Shown here piece after piece: positions 9,574-17,549 of a stretch of DNA of 64,000 nt (the first letter of the stretch is position 1; the number at the start of each line of letters is the position of its first letter). Made by a program: the position numbers and the translations under genes. The notes under the pieces were generated by a model. It did no database searches, had not been told where the DNA came from, and worked only from the letters and a program-made list of their open reading frames with translations. The DNA comes from an uncultured Bacteroidia bacterium (lineage in GTDB: Bacteria; Bacteroidota; Bacteroidia; Bacteroidales; F082), in NCBI GenBank assembly GCA_902774295.1, contig CACYHP010000001.1, positions 496,001-560,000 on the forward strand, in the 5' to 3' direction.

Positions 9574-9654
9574 TGGTCGCCTTACGGCTCAAAATCTTTT
9601 TAAGAATCTTAATCTCTTTTAACTTAATTGGTCGCCTTACGGCTCAAAATCTTT
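9574..9654. repeat. 26-base direct repeat with small hairpin
   Basis: TGGTCGCCTTACGGCTCAAA followed by ATCTTT occurs at 9574-9599 and again, identical, at 9629-9654 (period 55). Each copy contains GCCTTACGGC, a short hairpin. It lies in the 167-base gap between the sigma gene and its partner. Confidence 0.85.
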
Positions 9655-9710
9655 CAAAATCTAATCAAAAATCTTACAAAATATTCTTCCTCAATAATCC
9701 TAAAACCTCT

Positions 9711-9746
9711 CTCTTAACTCTCAACTCTTAACTCTCAACTCTCAAC
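9711..9746. repeat. AACTCTCAACTCTTAAC short tandem repeat
   Basis: Degenerate 7-base units (TTAACTC / TCAACTC) run from 9711 into the 3' end of the sigma-factor gene. The final residues of that protein (KLRVES) are encoded by the repeat, so the repeat has altered or supplied the C-terminus. Confidence 0.7.
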
Positions 9747-10267
9747 TTTAAGCTCTCCCTCCTCAGCTTCTCAAGTCCTCTGGCGTACTGCGACCGCACT
9801 GTCGACTCCTTGATTCCCATCTTCTCCGCTATCTCGCTGAACTCCATCCCGTCGAGCAGGCGCAGCGTTATCGTCAGGCGGTAGCCGTCGGGCAGGTTGT
9901 TGAGCGCCTCTTTAATCTTCTCAATCGGGAAATCCTCGTAATCGGTGTCGTCCTCAATCTGGTCGGCGGTGTTGTCGATTTCCTCGTAAAACGGTTCTTT
10001 GGAATGTCTTCTGAACAAGTCGATGCTCCTGTTGATGGCGATGGTCTTCACATAAGCCACGAAATCGCGCTCAGAGCCTTCGAAACTGTCAAGAGAGGAG
10101 AACGTTTTCAGAAATGCGTCCTGTGTGATTTCCTCAGCGTCCTGGGTGTTCAGCACTATCCTGTATGATGCGTTGAAGACAGCGTCGCAGCAGAGGTCGT
10201 AAAGCCTCATCAGCGAGTCTTGCATGCCTTTTCTTGCCCTATCCAAGATAATGTTGAATCCTAACAT
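9728..10267 (-). CDS. ECF-type RNA polymerase sigma factor
   Basis: 179 residues. Region 2 is at about 20-90 (DAEEITQDAFLKTF, the -10 recognition helix) and region 4 at about 115-170 (LPDGYRLTITLRLLDGMEFS then an HTH with IKESTVRSQYARGLEKLR). It directs RNA polymerase to a small regulon, most likely including its own operon with the membrane partner and the DUF4097-like protein. The C-terminal tail KLRVES comes from a short tandem repeat. The start chosen (ATG at 10267) gives the family's usual length. Confidence 0.92.
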   Translation of the reverse strand: MLGFNIILDRARKGMQDSLMRLYDLCCDAVFNASYRIVLNTQDAEEITQDAFLKTFSSLDSFEGSERDFVAYVKTIAINRSIDLFRRHSKEPFYEEIDNTADQIEDDTDYEDFPIEKIKEALNNLPDGYRLTITLRLLDGMEFSEIAEKMGIKESTVRSQYARGLEKLRRESLKLRVES

Positions 10268-10328
10268 TTCATTCGTTTTACATCTTCCTAACGAAAGAAA
10301 ATCGGTTTTGCTGCATCAAAAATGAAAA

Positions 10329-11006
10329 TTATTTGTTTTCCATCGCGAAAAGCGCCGCGCGGTTCAGAAACGAGTTGAAGTCGTAGCAGCTGCGGAACTC
10401 GTCGACGACCCATTCCACCAGGCGGTCGGAATAAATCATGTCGTTGAAGATAGGCTCAAAGAGGCAGTAATCCTTGAGCTTCAGATATTCTGCGTAAGGA
10501 TGGTCGGCAGGGTAGTCTTTCGGCACCTTTTTCAATGCCGCAGCTAAGCTGAGGTCGAAGTTTTTAGCTTTTTTCAGAGCTTTCACAAACTCGTCGCCCT
10601 TGGTGCTGATGTCTTCGCGCACACTCTTTGTGATGAATGGCTCGCACTGGTACATGCCGGGATACAGTCCGTGATGTCCGAGATATTCAGCTCCTTCGCC
10701 TTCAACATGAAAATAATAGCCCGCCAAGCCCGATTTCTTGCCGTTCGGACAGATAAACAAGCCAAAATGACGCTTGTAAGGCGACTTGTCGGGGGAGAAC
10801 CTGGTATCGCGATAGAAACGGTAGGTGCAGTCTTTCAAAGTAAGTCCGCGAGTGAGCGGGTCGAATTTCTGCACACCTATTAATATCTGCTCCGCGATGG
10901 CGTTGAATTTGTCTTGCGCATTGATATACAAGTCTTTATGCTGCTGAAACCACGGCCGATTGTTGTTTTCCACAATCAGATTGAGGAAGTTAATAATATC
11001 TTTCAT
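10329..11006 (-). CDS. DUF2461 family protein
   Basis: 225 residues matching the DUF2461/TIGR02453 pattern: NNRPWFQQHKDLY near residues 15-28, RFYRDTRFSPDKSPYKRHFG at about 63-82, and GYYFHVEGEGAEYLGHHGLY near 97-116. Function is not established for the family. Soluble, no signal peptide. It is divergently transcribed from the next gene, with its own -7 box TATATTTG (11034-11027). Confidence 0.85.
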   Translation of the reverse strand: MKDIINFLNLIVENNNRPWFQQHKDLYINAQDKFNAIAEQILIGVQKFDPLTRGLTLKDCTYRFYRDTRFSPDKSPYKRHFGLFICPNGKKSGLAGYYFHVEGEGAEYLGHHGLYPGMYQCEPFITKSVREDISTKGDEFVKALKKAKNFDLSLAAALKKVPKDYPADHPYAEYLKLKDYCLFEPIFNDMIYSDRLVEWVVDEFRSCYDFNSFLNRAALFAMENK

Positions 11007-11026
11007 GAAGTTTTTTTAATTTTTTG

Positions 11027-11066
11027 CAAATATAATTATTATTTTTAAAAATAAGTACTATCTTTG
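11027..11066. promoter_or_regulatory. Divergent promoter pair
   Basis: Two TAnnTTTG boxes face away from each other: TATATTTG on the minus strand (11034-11027) for the DUF2461 gene, and TATCTTTG on the plus strand (11059-11066) for the winged-helix gene. The second box shows that the ATG at 11069 lies at the transcription start, which favours the ATG at 11105. Confidence 0.6.
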
Positions 11067-11104
11067 CAATGCTTTTTTATAACTTTTTAAACTGTTTTTT
11101 AGAA

Positions 11105-11527
11105 ATGGAGACAAGAGATCTTTCAAAAGAAGAAATCATTGATTTGATTAATGATTTTAAATCGGAAGTGAGAAAAAATCTGGCTAAAAATGATATTTAT
11201 AATGAGAAGATAGAGGAGCTTACAGCGCTGTTGGGCGATGCTCCGACGGAAAATGTCATGAGGCCGGTTGAGAAAACACGCAAGCCATATCCGCTCTCAC
11301 AATGGGATATGCTTATTTTAGATGTTATAAAAGAGAACGGAAGACCTACAACTAGCAAGGAGATTTACGACAAAGTCATGGCTTTGGCGGAAGAGAAAGG
11401 CATTGCAATGGAGGAGACGAAGATGAAGGCAAAGATTAACCAGTGCCTCGTGAAGCTGTCAGGTCGTCGTAATGACTTAAAGAAGATAAAATATCGCGGC
11501 AGAGGGTTTGCTTACGCCATAGTTTAG
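11105..11527 (+). CDS. Small protein with a winged-helix-like C-terminal domain
   Basis: 140 residues from the ATG at 11105, chosen because an earlier ATG (11069) lies on the predicted transcription start. Residues 1-45 are a charged helix (LSKEEIIDLINDFKSEV). Residues 64-140 (SQWDMLILDVIKENGRPTTS, KEIYDKVM, then KINQCLVKLSGRRNDLKKI and YRGRGFAYAIV) look like a winged helix: three helices followed by a beta wing. Likely DNA-binding, but target and family are not recognised. Confidence 0.6.
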   Translation: METRDLSKEEIIDLINDFKSEVRKNLAKNDIYNEKIEELTALLGDAPTENVMRPVEKTRKPYPLSQWDMLILDVIKENGRPTTSKEIYDKVMALAEEKGIAMEETKMKAKINQCLVKLSGRRNDLKKIKYRGRGFAYAIV

Positions 11528-11542
11528 CTCAGAAACAGACAG

Positions 11543-11716
11543 TCATACGAAAAACAGCCTGAAGACAATGTTTTTCAGGCTGGGATTATTATTGCCGTTT
11601 TCCCCGCTCGGGTCGATATACTTCAGCGGATTGTACATGTAGTAAGCGTATCTGTTGAATCCCTGCTGCGTTGTCGGGTCCTGCATGTAGTTGTCGGGCG
11701 AGAGGAAGGCGGACAT
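11543..11716 (-). pseudogene. Rhs core-tip remnant
   Basis: A 57-codon open frame, too short for most gene finders, that begins FLSPDNYMQDPTTQQGFNRY and continues YNPLKYIDPSGE. This is the hallmark C-terminal end of the Rhs repeat-associated core, where the variable toxin tip would begin. Only 15 further residues follow and they run into a terminator. It starts directly behind the stop of the 203-residue gene. It is best read as a displaced or decayed Rhs tip. Confidence 0.75.
11549..11582 (-). terminator. Intrinsic terminator
   Basis: Nine-base perfect stem CAGCCTGAA/TTCAGGCTG (11555-11563, 11574-11582), ten-base loop, followed on the minus strand by TTTTTCG. It ends the minus-strand Rhs-tip/orphan unit; the plus-strand side has no T-run. 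Confidence 0.8.
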
Positions 11717-11719
11717 CTG

Positions 11720-12331
11720 TTAAAACGCTCTATTGTTAAATCTTTCGTCATAACGGTAGAATACACTATCGTTATAATCATATAGATCCATCATGAAGAA
11801 AAAGAAATGCTTGCGATCAACTGGATATTCTCTGATATACATTGAATCGCCGACACATTCGTTGAATGTTGGCCATAAAACACCTCTATCTTCATAGAAA
11901 AAGTATTCAGCAGCAACAAGCGAATCCTGATAAGAAGTCCTTCTCATAAATTCTTGTCTATCTTCCCGGGTGGCAAAAAACACCTCAACCTTATGAACAT
12001 TTTTATCAAAAACAACATCTATCAAATTGTCAAATCCGCACCTATTATATATCAGAATAGAATCATTTGTTTTGAAAAACACATCAACATCACCCCTATA
12101 TGGAGCATCGTGATTTAGTTTTATGTAGTTGTCTTTGGGAGGCTTTCGTCCTTCATATTTCTCGAAGATTATATAGTCATTTTTCCAAATGGTTACATAG
12201 TTCCCTTTATAAGTCTCGTATATACATAGATTTTGCATCCGATAATTGGACAAGATAAATAGAGTTAGTACAATAGAAACTATTATTACAAATAGTATTA
12301 TTAGTGGTTTTGCAAAAGTGTATTTTTCCAT
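11720..12331 (-). CDS. Hypothetical membrane-anchored protein between two Rhs tips
   Basis: 203 residues from the ATG at 12331 (an upstream ATG at 12394 overlaps the Rhs-tip gene and adds 21 unlikely residues). One membrane segment at about 10-32 (LIILFVIIVSIVLTLFIL), then a soluble domain of about 170 residues rich in Tyr, Asp and Phe. Not recognised. Its place immediately downstream of an Rhs core tip is where immunity proteins for Rhs toxins are normally encoded, so an immunity-like role is possible but unproven. Confidence 0.55.
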   Translation of the reverse strand: MEKYTFAKPLIILFVIIVSIVLTLFILSNYRMQNLCIYETYKGNYVTIWKNDYIIFEKYEGRKPPKDNYIKLNHDAPYRGDVDVFFKTNDSILIYNRCGFDNLIDVVFDKNVHKVEVFFATREDRQEFMRRTSYQDSLVAAEYFFYEDRGVLWPTFNECVGDSMYIREYPVDRKHFFFFMMDLYDYNDSVFYRYDERFNNRAF

Positions 12332-12342
12332 AGTTTTAACAT

Positions 12343-12753
12343 TTAATGAAATAATAAATTCATCCAATAAGTATGAAATATGTGGAAACCCCAATTATAA
12401 TTCATATCAATAATTGCGTTTTCCACAAAGACACTTTTTCCCAAGGACTGAACTTCAACACTTCCTCCCGGGCTTCCATGGTTGCCGTTGCTGTTGCCTT
12501 GAGGTTCGTTGCCGTTTTCTCCATTCGGGTCGGTGTACCTCAACGGGTTGTTGAAGCAATAGGAATACCTGTTATATGCCTGCGAGTTCTGTTCGTCTTG
12601 GATAACGATGTCGGGCGAGAGCATGCGGCCGACGAGCGGGTCGTACAGGCGGCCGTTCATGTTTATCAGACCGAAGTCATCGTAGTGCTCGTGCAGGGTG
12701 TAACCGCGGTCGAACGAGGTGGTGGTGTAATATGTGTAAAACTCGACATTCAT
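12343..12753 (-). CDS. Truncated Rhs repeat-associated core protein
   Basis: 136 residues. Residues 10-78 contain TTSFDRGYTLHEHYDDFGLI, NMNGRLYDPLVGRMLSPD and YNRYSYCFNNPLRYTDPNGE, the typical last part of the Rhs core. The following 55 residues (Gly/Asn-rich, then hydrophobic) are a short variable tip. The several hundred to thousand residues of upstream YD repeats and any signal peptide are missing, and no such region lies upstream, so this is an orphan tip cassette or a pseudogene. The ATG at 12753 is an internal Met of an ancestral gene or a new start. Confidence 0.7.
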   Translation of the reverse strand: MNVEFYTYYTTTSFDRGYTLHEHYDDFGLINMNGRLYDPLVGRMLSPDIVIQDEQNSQAYNRYSYCFNNPLRYTDPNGENGNEPQGNSNGNHGSPGGSVEVQSLGKSVFVENAIIDMNYNWGFHIFHTYWMNLLFH

Positions 12754-12891
12754 TTCTTTTCTTTTAATTCAACCACGGATTATATGCGCTCGCCTGTGCT
12801 TCCGTCAACAACATATATGTATTCCGCAGGAACAAAACATCAGCGAGAGGGTGATTAAGCTTAGATGAAGCGTTCTTTTCATAGTTTATAA

Positions 12892-13998
12892 TCAAAAATT
12901 AACATATAATGTGTATTCTACGCGTACCGTTTCCCCATTAAGTTTACCTGGTTGCCATTTGGGCATAGCAGAAACGACACGGACAGCCTCGTCATTACAC
13001 TCGGGATCAATGCCATGTAACAAATGTATATTTGACAAAGAACCGTCGCGTTCCACTATGAAACCAACGAAAACCCTGCCGTGTATGTTGTTGTTTTTTG
13101 CTTTTTCAGGATAGTTGGTGTTGTTCTCAATGAATTCAAACATTGCTTCAATTCCGCCAACAAACTCTGGCCATTCTTCCACGACGAGATAAACATCAGG
13201 GTCAATATCTGGCAGTTTATCAAACATGTTGTTGTTTCTCATGAACTCTCTTTGTTGTTCACGTTCTTTTTTTTCTTTCATCAACTCTTCCTCACTGGTA
13301 TATTTCATCATACACCCGTATTCTCCCGGGATACTTTTGCTTATCAGCCTGCCTTCCCCAACAAAAAACTCAAACTTATGTGATAATTCTATGTCATTCA
13401 ATACCAATTGCTTTCTCTTTTTTTCCCAAAAACCTTGTGAAACAACGACATCTATGAATCTGAGTTCATAATCGCCATTATCGTTTAAAGTCAGATAATA
13501 TGTCCCGTAGCTATAAGTACTTTTATATGTTCCCAATGTTAATGTGCAATTGGAAGGTTCTTTCTTGACAAACTTTTTGATTACTTTCTCCCGTTGTTTT
13601 ATTGTAAAATCGATATTGTCTTGTATCTCATCAGACGAACCACTTTCACGTGTTTTTGAACATGCAATTTTACTTTTTTTAATAAAATCCAGCGCTTTTA
13701 TTGGATATAGAGAGTCGTTTTTCATACGCAAATCCATATCAAAACCGCATAAGTTGTCTTTCATATGGATTACGTCGTTCTTTATTTTATAAGTGCCGAA
13801 CGATATGGGAGTTTCAAATAATATGTCGTCATCTCCGTGCAAAAAAGTGATTTGGTATTTGCCGTCATCATAAAAATAGATAGAGCAAGTGGCTTCTTCG
13901 CTATCGACATCGACGTAATAGATTTTTGACATGGTCAATGGTCTTTGACAAGTACATGTCAAGAGTAGCAGAAGGATTAAATATGTGAGTTTTTTCAT
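12892..13998 (-). CDS. Lipoprotein with a TonB-like C-terminal domain
   Basis: 368 residues from the ATG at 13998, where a lipoprotein signal (LILLLLLTCTC) begins. The middle holds two similar beta-rich blocks (FGTYKIKNDVI and LGTYKSTYSYGTYYLTLNDN). The last 85 residues (YPEKAKNNNIHGRVFVGFIV, then SNIHLLHGIDPECNDEAVRV and MPKWQPGKLNG) are a TonB C-terminal domain as found in many Bacteroidota proteins. A surface lipoprotein with this domain need not energise transport. No neighbouring ExbB/ExbD. Role unknown. Confidence 0.75.
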   Translation of the reverse strand: MKKLTYLILLLLLTCTCQRPLTMSKIYYVDVDSEEATCSIYFYDDGKYQITFLHGDDDILFETPISFGTYKIKNDVIHMKDNLCGFDMDLRMKNDSLYPIKALDFIKKSKIACSKTRESGSSDEIQDNIDFTIKQREKVIKKFVKKEPSNCTLTLGTYKSTYSYGTYYLTLNDNGDYELRFIDVVVSQGFWEKKRKQLVLNDIELSHKFEFFVGEGRLISKSIPGEYGCMMKYTSEEELMKEKKEREQQREFMRNNNMFDKLPDIDPDVYLVVEEWPEFVGGIEAMFEFIENNTNYPEKAKNNNIHGRVFVGFIVERDGSLSNIHLLHGIDPECNDEAVRVVSAMPKWQPGKLNGETVRVEYTLYVNF

Positions 13999-14026
13999 AA
14001 TTCTTATGATTAAAATCATTAAAACA

Positions 14027-14315
14027 TTAACCATTTATATCAAATTCTGTTGTTATTATGGTGATATTATACTTACCTTTAGTAAAACCATATGATTGCA
14101 TCCAATCATTTAAATACATATCATTAACTTCAGCCTGAAAGCTATTATTGTAGTTTGAAACACAAGTTTCATCAGTGGTTATGCTTTCTGATGCTAAAAC
14201 AAATTCTTCAATTTGACCTTCTCCCTTCCAAAAGGTATATCCATTCCCATAGTCTTGTATTCCTAGAAACAACCAAAGCCAATAACAAAGACAATATGCA
14301 CCAACTTTTTTTCAC
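14027..14315 (-). pseudogene. Small secreted protein with an apparent frameshift
   Basis: A GTG at 14315 opens a signal-peptide-like start (KKSWCILSLLLALVV), but that frame closes after about 37 codons. The body (81 residues, 14272-14027, GNGYTFWKGEGQIEEF onward) is in another frame. Loss of one base in the seven-A run right after the GTG would join both (MKKVGAYCLCYWLWLFLGIQ and on). Either a frameshifted gene or a shorter gene with a TTG start. It overlaps the following lipoprotein's extended frame. Function unknown. Confidence 0.4.
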
Positions 14316-14402
14316 ACCGCAAAAATAATAAAAAAGTTAACAATTGACGCAGCAATTATTAACTTTAAAACTATTATACTATTTAACTATTAAGCTAATA
14401 AT

Positions 14403-15023
14403 CTATCTCTTCATCTGATTCAGCTGCATCCTAATCCTGCTCGCCATCACGTCGATAGCGACTTGGTTGCTGCCCCCTTGCGGGATGATGATGTCGGCCA
14501 AGCGTTTTGTAGGCTCAATGAATTGGTTGTGCATAGGTTTTACAAAGGTTTCATAATGTCTCAAGACATCTGACACGGTCCTGCCGCGTTCCTCGATGTC
14601 GCGCCTGATGATGCGCATCAGGCGGTCGTCGCCGTCGGTGTCGACGAATATTCTGATATCTAACCGTTTCACCAGCTCAGGGCATGTCATGATGAGGATG
14701 CCTTCCACAATGACGACCTCCGTCGGCTTCACAGGGATGACCTCCTGCGAACGGGCACATGTCACGTAGGTGTAGATAGGCATCGGGATGGTCTTGCCTT
14801 CCTTCAACATGTCGAGATGCTTCACCAACAAATCCCATTCGATGGCATCCGGGTGGTCGAAGTTGATCTCTTTCTTTGCCTCAGGCGAAAGACTGCCATT
14901 GTCCCAATAATAGGCATCCTGCGACACCACGCTGATGGAGTCCTCAGGAAGCGCCTCAATCAGTTTCTTCACCACTGTCGTCTTGCCGGAACCCGAGCCG
15001 CCGGCGATACCGATTAATAACAT
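14403..15023 (-). CDS. udk: Uridine kinase
   Basis: 206 residues, normal length. Walker A GGSGSGKTT at residues 8-16, SQDAYYWD in the substrate region near 34-41, and the RRDIEERGR lid region near 138-146. It phosphorylates uridine and cytidine with ATP or GTP in pyrimidine salvage, in the cytosol. It lies 82 bases after the decarboxylase beta gene, separated by the TTAGTCTTTAG repeat, so it may be read from the decarboxylase operon. Confidence 0.95.
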   Translation of the reverse strand: MLLIGIAGGSGSGKTTVVKKLIEALPEDSISVVSQDAYYWDNGSLSPEAKKEINFDHPDAIEWDLLVKHLDMLKEGKTIPMPIYTYVTCARSQEVIPVKPTEVVIVEGILIMTCPELVKRLDIRIFVDTDGDDRLMRIIRRDIEERGRTVSDVLRHYETFVKPMHNQFIEPTKRLADIIIPQGGSNQVAIDVMASRIRMQLNQMKR

Positions 15024-15025
15024 TT

Positions 15026-15102
15026 TAGTCTTTAGTTTTTAGTCTTTAGTCGTTAGTCTTTAGTACTAATAACTAGCGACTAAAGACTAACGACTAACGA
15101 CT
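15026..15102. repeat. Degenerate TTAGTCTTTAG repeat, inverted
   Basis: Second copy of the family at 2647-2730: TTTAGTCTTTAGTTTTTAGT on the left and GACTAAAGACTAACGACTAA on the right, with TACTAATAAC between. It fills nearly the whole gap between uridine kinase and the decarboxylase beta subunit. Confidence 0.75.
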
Positions 15103-15105
15103 TAA

Positions 15106-16701
15106 TTAAATTCCAATGAAACTCATAAGGATACCAGCTGCCACTGCCGAGCCGATAACACCTGCAACGTTTGGTGCCATGGCGTGCATGAGGAGGTGGT
15201 TCGATGGGTCGTATTTCTGACCTTCGACTTCGGAAACACGTGCTGCGTCAGGCACTGCCGACACGCCAGCGTTACCGATGAGAGGGTTGATCTTGTTGCC
15301 TTCCTTGCAGAAGACGTTCATCAACTTGGCGCCGCACACGCCACCGAATGTAGCGACAGCGAATGAGCAGGCACCCAAAGCGAAGATGATGAGTGAGTCG
15401 GTGGTCAGGAACACGTCAGCCTGTGTCGAAGCACCGACGGTGAGACCCAACAAGATGGTCACGATGTCGATGAGCGGGTTGGCTGCAGTGTTGGCGAGAC
15501 GTTTGGTCACTCCGCTTTCCTTCAACAGGTTACCGAAGAACAGCATACCCAGAAGTGGAAGTGCTGAAGGGCTGATGAAGGTGGTGAGCAACAGACCGAC
15601 GATAGGGAAGATGACCTTTTCAGTCTTACCCACTGCACGAGGCTCTCTCATCTTGATGAGACGCTCTTCTTTGGTGGTGAGCAAACGCATGATAGGCGGC
15701 TGGATGACAGGCACCAAGGCCATGTAAGAATATGCCGCGATAGCGATTGCACCGAGGAGGTGTGGAGCCATCTTTGTCGAGATGAAGATAGCGGTAGGAC
15801 CGTCAGCACCACCGATGATACCGATAGCCGCCGCCTCATGTGGGTCGAAGCCGAGAGCGCGCGCACTGATGAAGGTGATGAACACGCCGAGCTGGGCGGC
15901 GGCACCTAAAATCATCAACCTTGGCTGTGATATCAACGATGAGAAGTCGGTCATAGCACCGATACCCAAGAAAATCAATGGAGGATAGATGCCCTGACGC
16001 ACGCCGAAATACAGATAGTTCAACACTGAGCCTTTCTGATAGACACCGGTCTGGATGTTCATGTTGAATACCTGGCTGATGAGGCCGTCGAAGAACTTGG
16101 CTGTGTTAGGTGCTGTAGGATCCATGCCGGCTGGCAGGAATGCCGCGAGCTGGTCAGGACTCATGCTGTGGAAGTGATCCAGAGCCTGCTGGCAGTTCAT
16201 GGTATCTTGTCCGGCAAACAGTCCTACGAAGAACTTCTGAGCCTCAGTGAGGTCAAAAGTCGAGTTACCTTGAATCTCTATCTTCGAGAGTGCTGCCAAA
16301 GCGCCTTGTAAATCAAAGGTATACGAGTCTTGGATGAATGGGATGTTACCCACTATGATACCCACACCGATAGGGATGAGCAGCATAGGCTCGAAGTCGT
16401 ATTTGACTGCGAGGAAGATAAACACGAAGGCGACCAGAATCATGATGAGGTTGCCTCGTGTGCAGTTACGGAAGCCGGTGAACTGCCAGAACGAATACAG
16501 TCCCGCACCGATATGGCTCGTCGATTCGGCCTCGTCGATTTGTGGACTGGCCACGAGCTCTGTATTCACATCCTGTGAAGCGCTGAACATGTGTTCAGCC
16601 ATCGCAGGGCTTGATGTCATGATGCCGTGTAGAACGAACAGGATGGCGATCAACGCGAAAATGAGCAGAGCTTTCTTTTTAACGTTGAATCTCTTTTTCA
16701 T
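15106..16701 (-). CDS. mmdB: Sodium-pumping methylmalonyl-CoA/oxaloacetate-type decarboxylase, beta subunit
   Basis: 531 residues with about ten hydrophobic segments. The family motif GGADGPTAIF is at 297-306, and GNAGVSAVPDAARV near 472-485. It decarboxylates the carboxybiotin carrier and exports sodium across the cytoplasmic membrane. It is longer than the usual 380-430 residues: an N-terminal extension of about 75 residues with its own hydrophobic segment, and an insert at about 122-225. Both seem to be lineage features. It is the last decarboxylase gene, three bases after the biotin carrier gene. Substrate is assigned from the operon, not from this protein. Confidence 0.9.
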   Translation of the reverse strand: MKKRFNVKKKALLIFALIAILFVLHGIMTSSPAMAEHMFSASQDVNTELVASPQIDEAESTSHIGAGLYSFWQFTGFRNCTRGNLIMILVAFVFIFLAVKYDFEPMLLIPIGVGIIVGNIPFIQDSYTFDLQGALAALSKIEIQGNSTFDLTEAQKFFVGLFAGQDTMNCQQALDHFHSMSPDQLAAFLPAGMDPTAPNTAKFFDGLISQVFNMNIQTGVYQKGSVLNYLYFGVRQGIYPPLIFLGIGAMTDFSSLISQPRLMILGAAAQLGVFITFISARALGFDPHEAAAIGIIGGADGPTAIFISTKMAPHLLGAIAIAAYSYMALVPVIQPPIMRLLTTKEERLIKMREPRAVGKTEKVIFPIVGLLLTTFISPSALPLLGMLFFGNLLKESGVTKRLANTAANPLIDIVTILLGLTVGASTQADVFLTTDSLIIFALGACSFAVATFGGVCGAKLMNVFCKEGNKINPLIGNAGVSAVPDAARVSEVEGQKYDPSNHLLMHAMAPNVAGVIGSAVAAGILMSFIGI

Positions 16702-16703
16702 AA

Positions 16704-17141
16704 TTAGCCAATTACAAATAAAACAGCGCCTTGCAGGATATTGTCGCCCACTCTGACTTTAATTTCTTTGATTGTTCCGTCAACCTCAGCGAGGAAGTTG
16801 TTTTCCATCTTCATGGCTTCGTACATCATGAGTTTGTCGCCGCGTTTCACGACGTCGCCCACGTTGACGTAGATCTGCATGACGGTGCCCGGAAGCGGTG
16901 CCAATGACTTGTAGCCGTCGGCAGGTGCCGATGTGGCTTGAGCGGCCTCTTGTTTAGGAGCAGCTGCCGGCTTCGGAGCCTGACGCTTAGGAGCGACGAA
17001 GGTCGGGACCTCTTCCTCTTCACGCTGGACTGTTACTTTGTATTGAGTGCCGTCGACGATGACTTCGGCGTTCTCGCCTTCGTAGCTTTTCACCTCGACT
17101 TCGTACTCTTTTCCGTTGACTGTGAATTTAAATTTCTTCAT
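16704..17141 (-). CDS. mmdC: Biotin carboxyl carrier protein of the decarboxylase (gamma/C subunit)
   Basis: 145 residues. A beta-rich N-terminus (1-45), a Pro/Ala linker (about 50-75) and a biotinyl domain whose EAMKMEN motif places the biotinylated lysine at 111. It carries the carboxyl group from the carboxyltransferase to the membrane beta subunit. It sits between the delta-like and beta genes with gaps of three bases on both sides, typical of a co-translated complex. Confidence 0.93.
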   Translation of the reverse strand: MKKFKFTVNGKEYEVEVKSYEGENAEVIVDGTQYKVTVQREEEEVPTFVAPKRQAPKPAAAPKQEAAQATSAPADGYKSLAPLPGTVMQIYVNVGDVVKRGDKLMMYEAMKMENNFLAEVDGTIKEIKVRVGDNILQGAVLFVIG

Positions 17142-17144
17142 TGC

Positions 17145-17537
17145 TTAGTAATTCTTTCTAATTAAACCATTTAATCCGTAAATCTTCGAGCTCCATGGGG
17201 AATAGCGGCGCTCGACTCTCTTGATGGTCACAAAGCCTGACTCCTCGTCGTGCACGTCTTTCGACAATGCCAGAGCGAGTCCGATGACCACTGCGAGGTC
17301 TTCGTCGACCTTCCAGCCCGCTGCTGTTGAAGTGTTCGGAGCCACATTGGCTTTCTTCTCCTTCTTGGCTTTCTTGAAGTCGTGGTTCACAAGCTTCGAG
17401 AACCCTGTGAAGATGCAGAAAAGAACGACCAATGCCGTAATCACGATGAGAAAACCACCGATGGTGACAACCCAGTCGTGAGTCGCAATAGGCTCTCTAA
17501 CAGCTGATAATAATATTGATAACATATTCATATTCAA
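17145..17537 (-). CDS. OadG-like small membrane subunit of the decarboxylase (delta)
   Basis: 130 residues with one membrane segment (about 24-46, WVVTIGGFLIVITALVVLFC) and a charged cytosolic tail ending WSSKIYGLNGLIRKNY. It matches the OadG/MmdD pattern of a single-span subunit that holds the carboxyltransferase to the beta subunit. Several Met codons at the start (residues 1, 3 and 5) leave the exact start open. It lies between the carboxyltransferase and carrier genes. Confidence 0.8.
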   Translation of the reverse strand: MNMNMLSILLSAVREPIATHDWVVTIGGFLIVITALVVLFCIFTGFSKLVNHDFKKAKKEKKANVAPNTSTAAGWKVDEDLAVVIGLALALSKDVHDEESGFVTIKRVERRYSPWSSKIYGLNGLIRKNY

Positions 17538-17549
17538 TCAAATTTTAGA

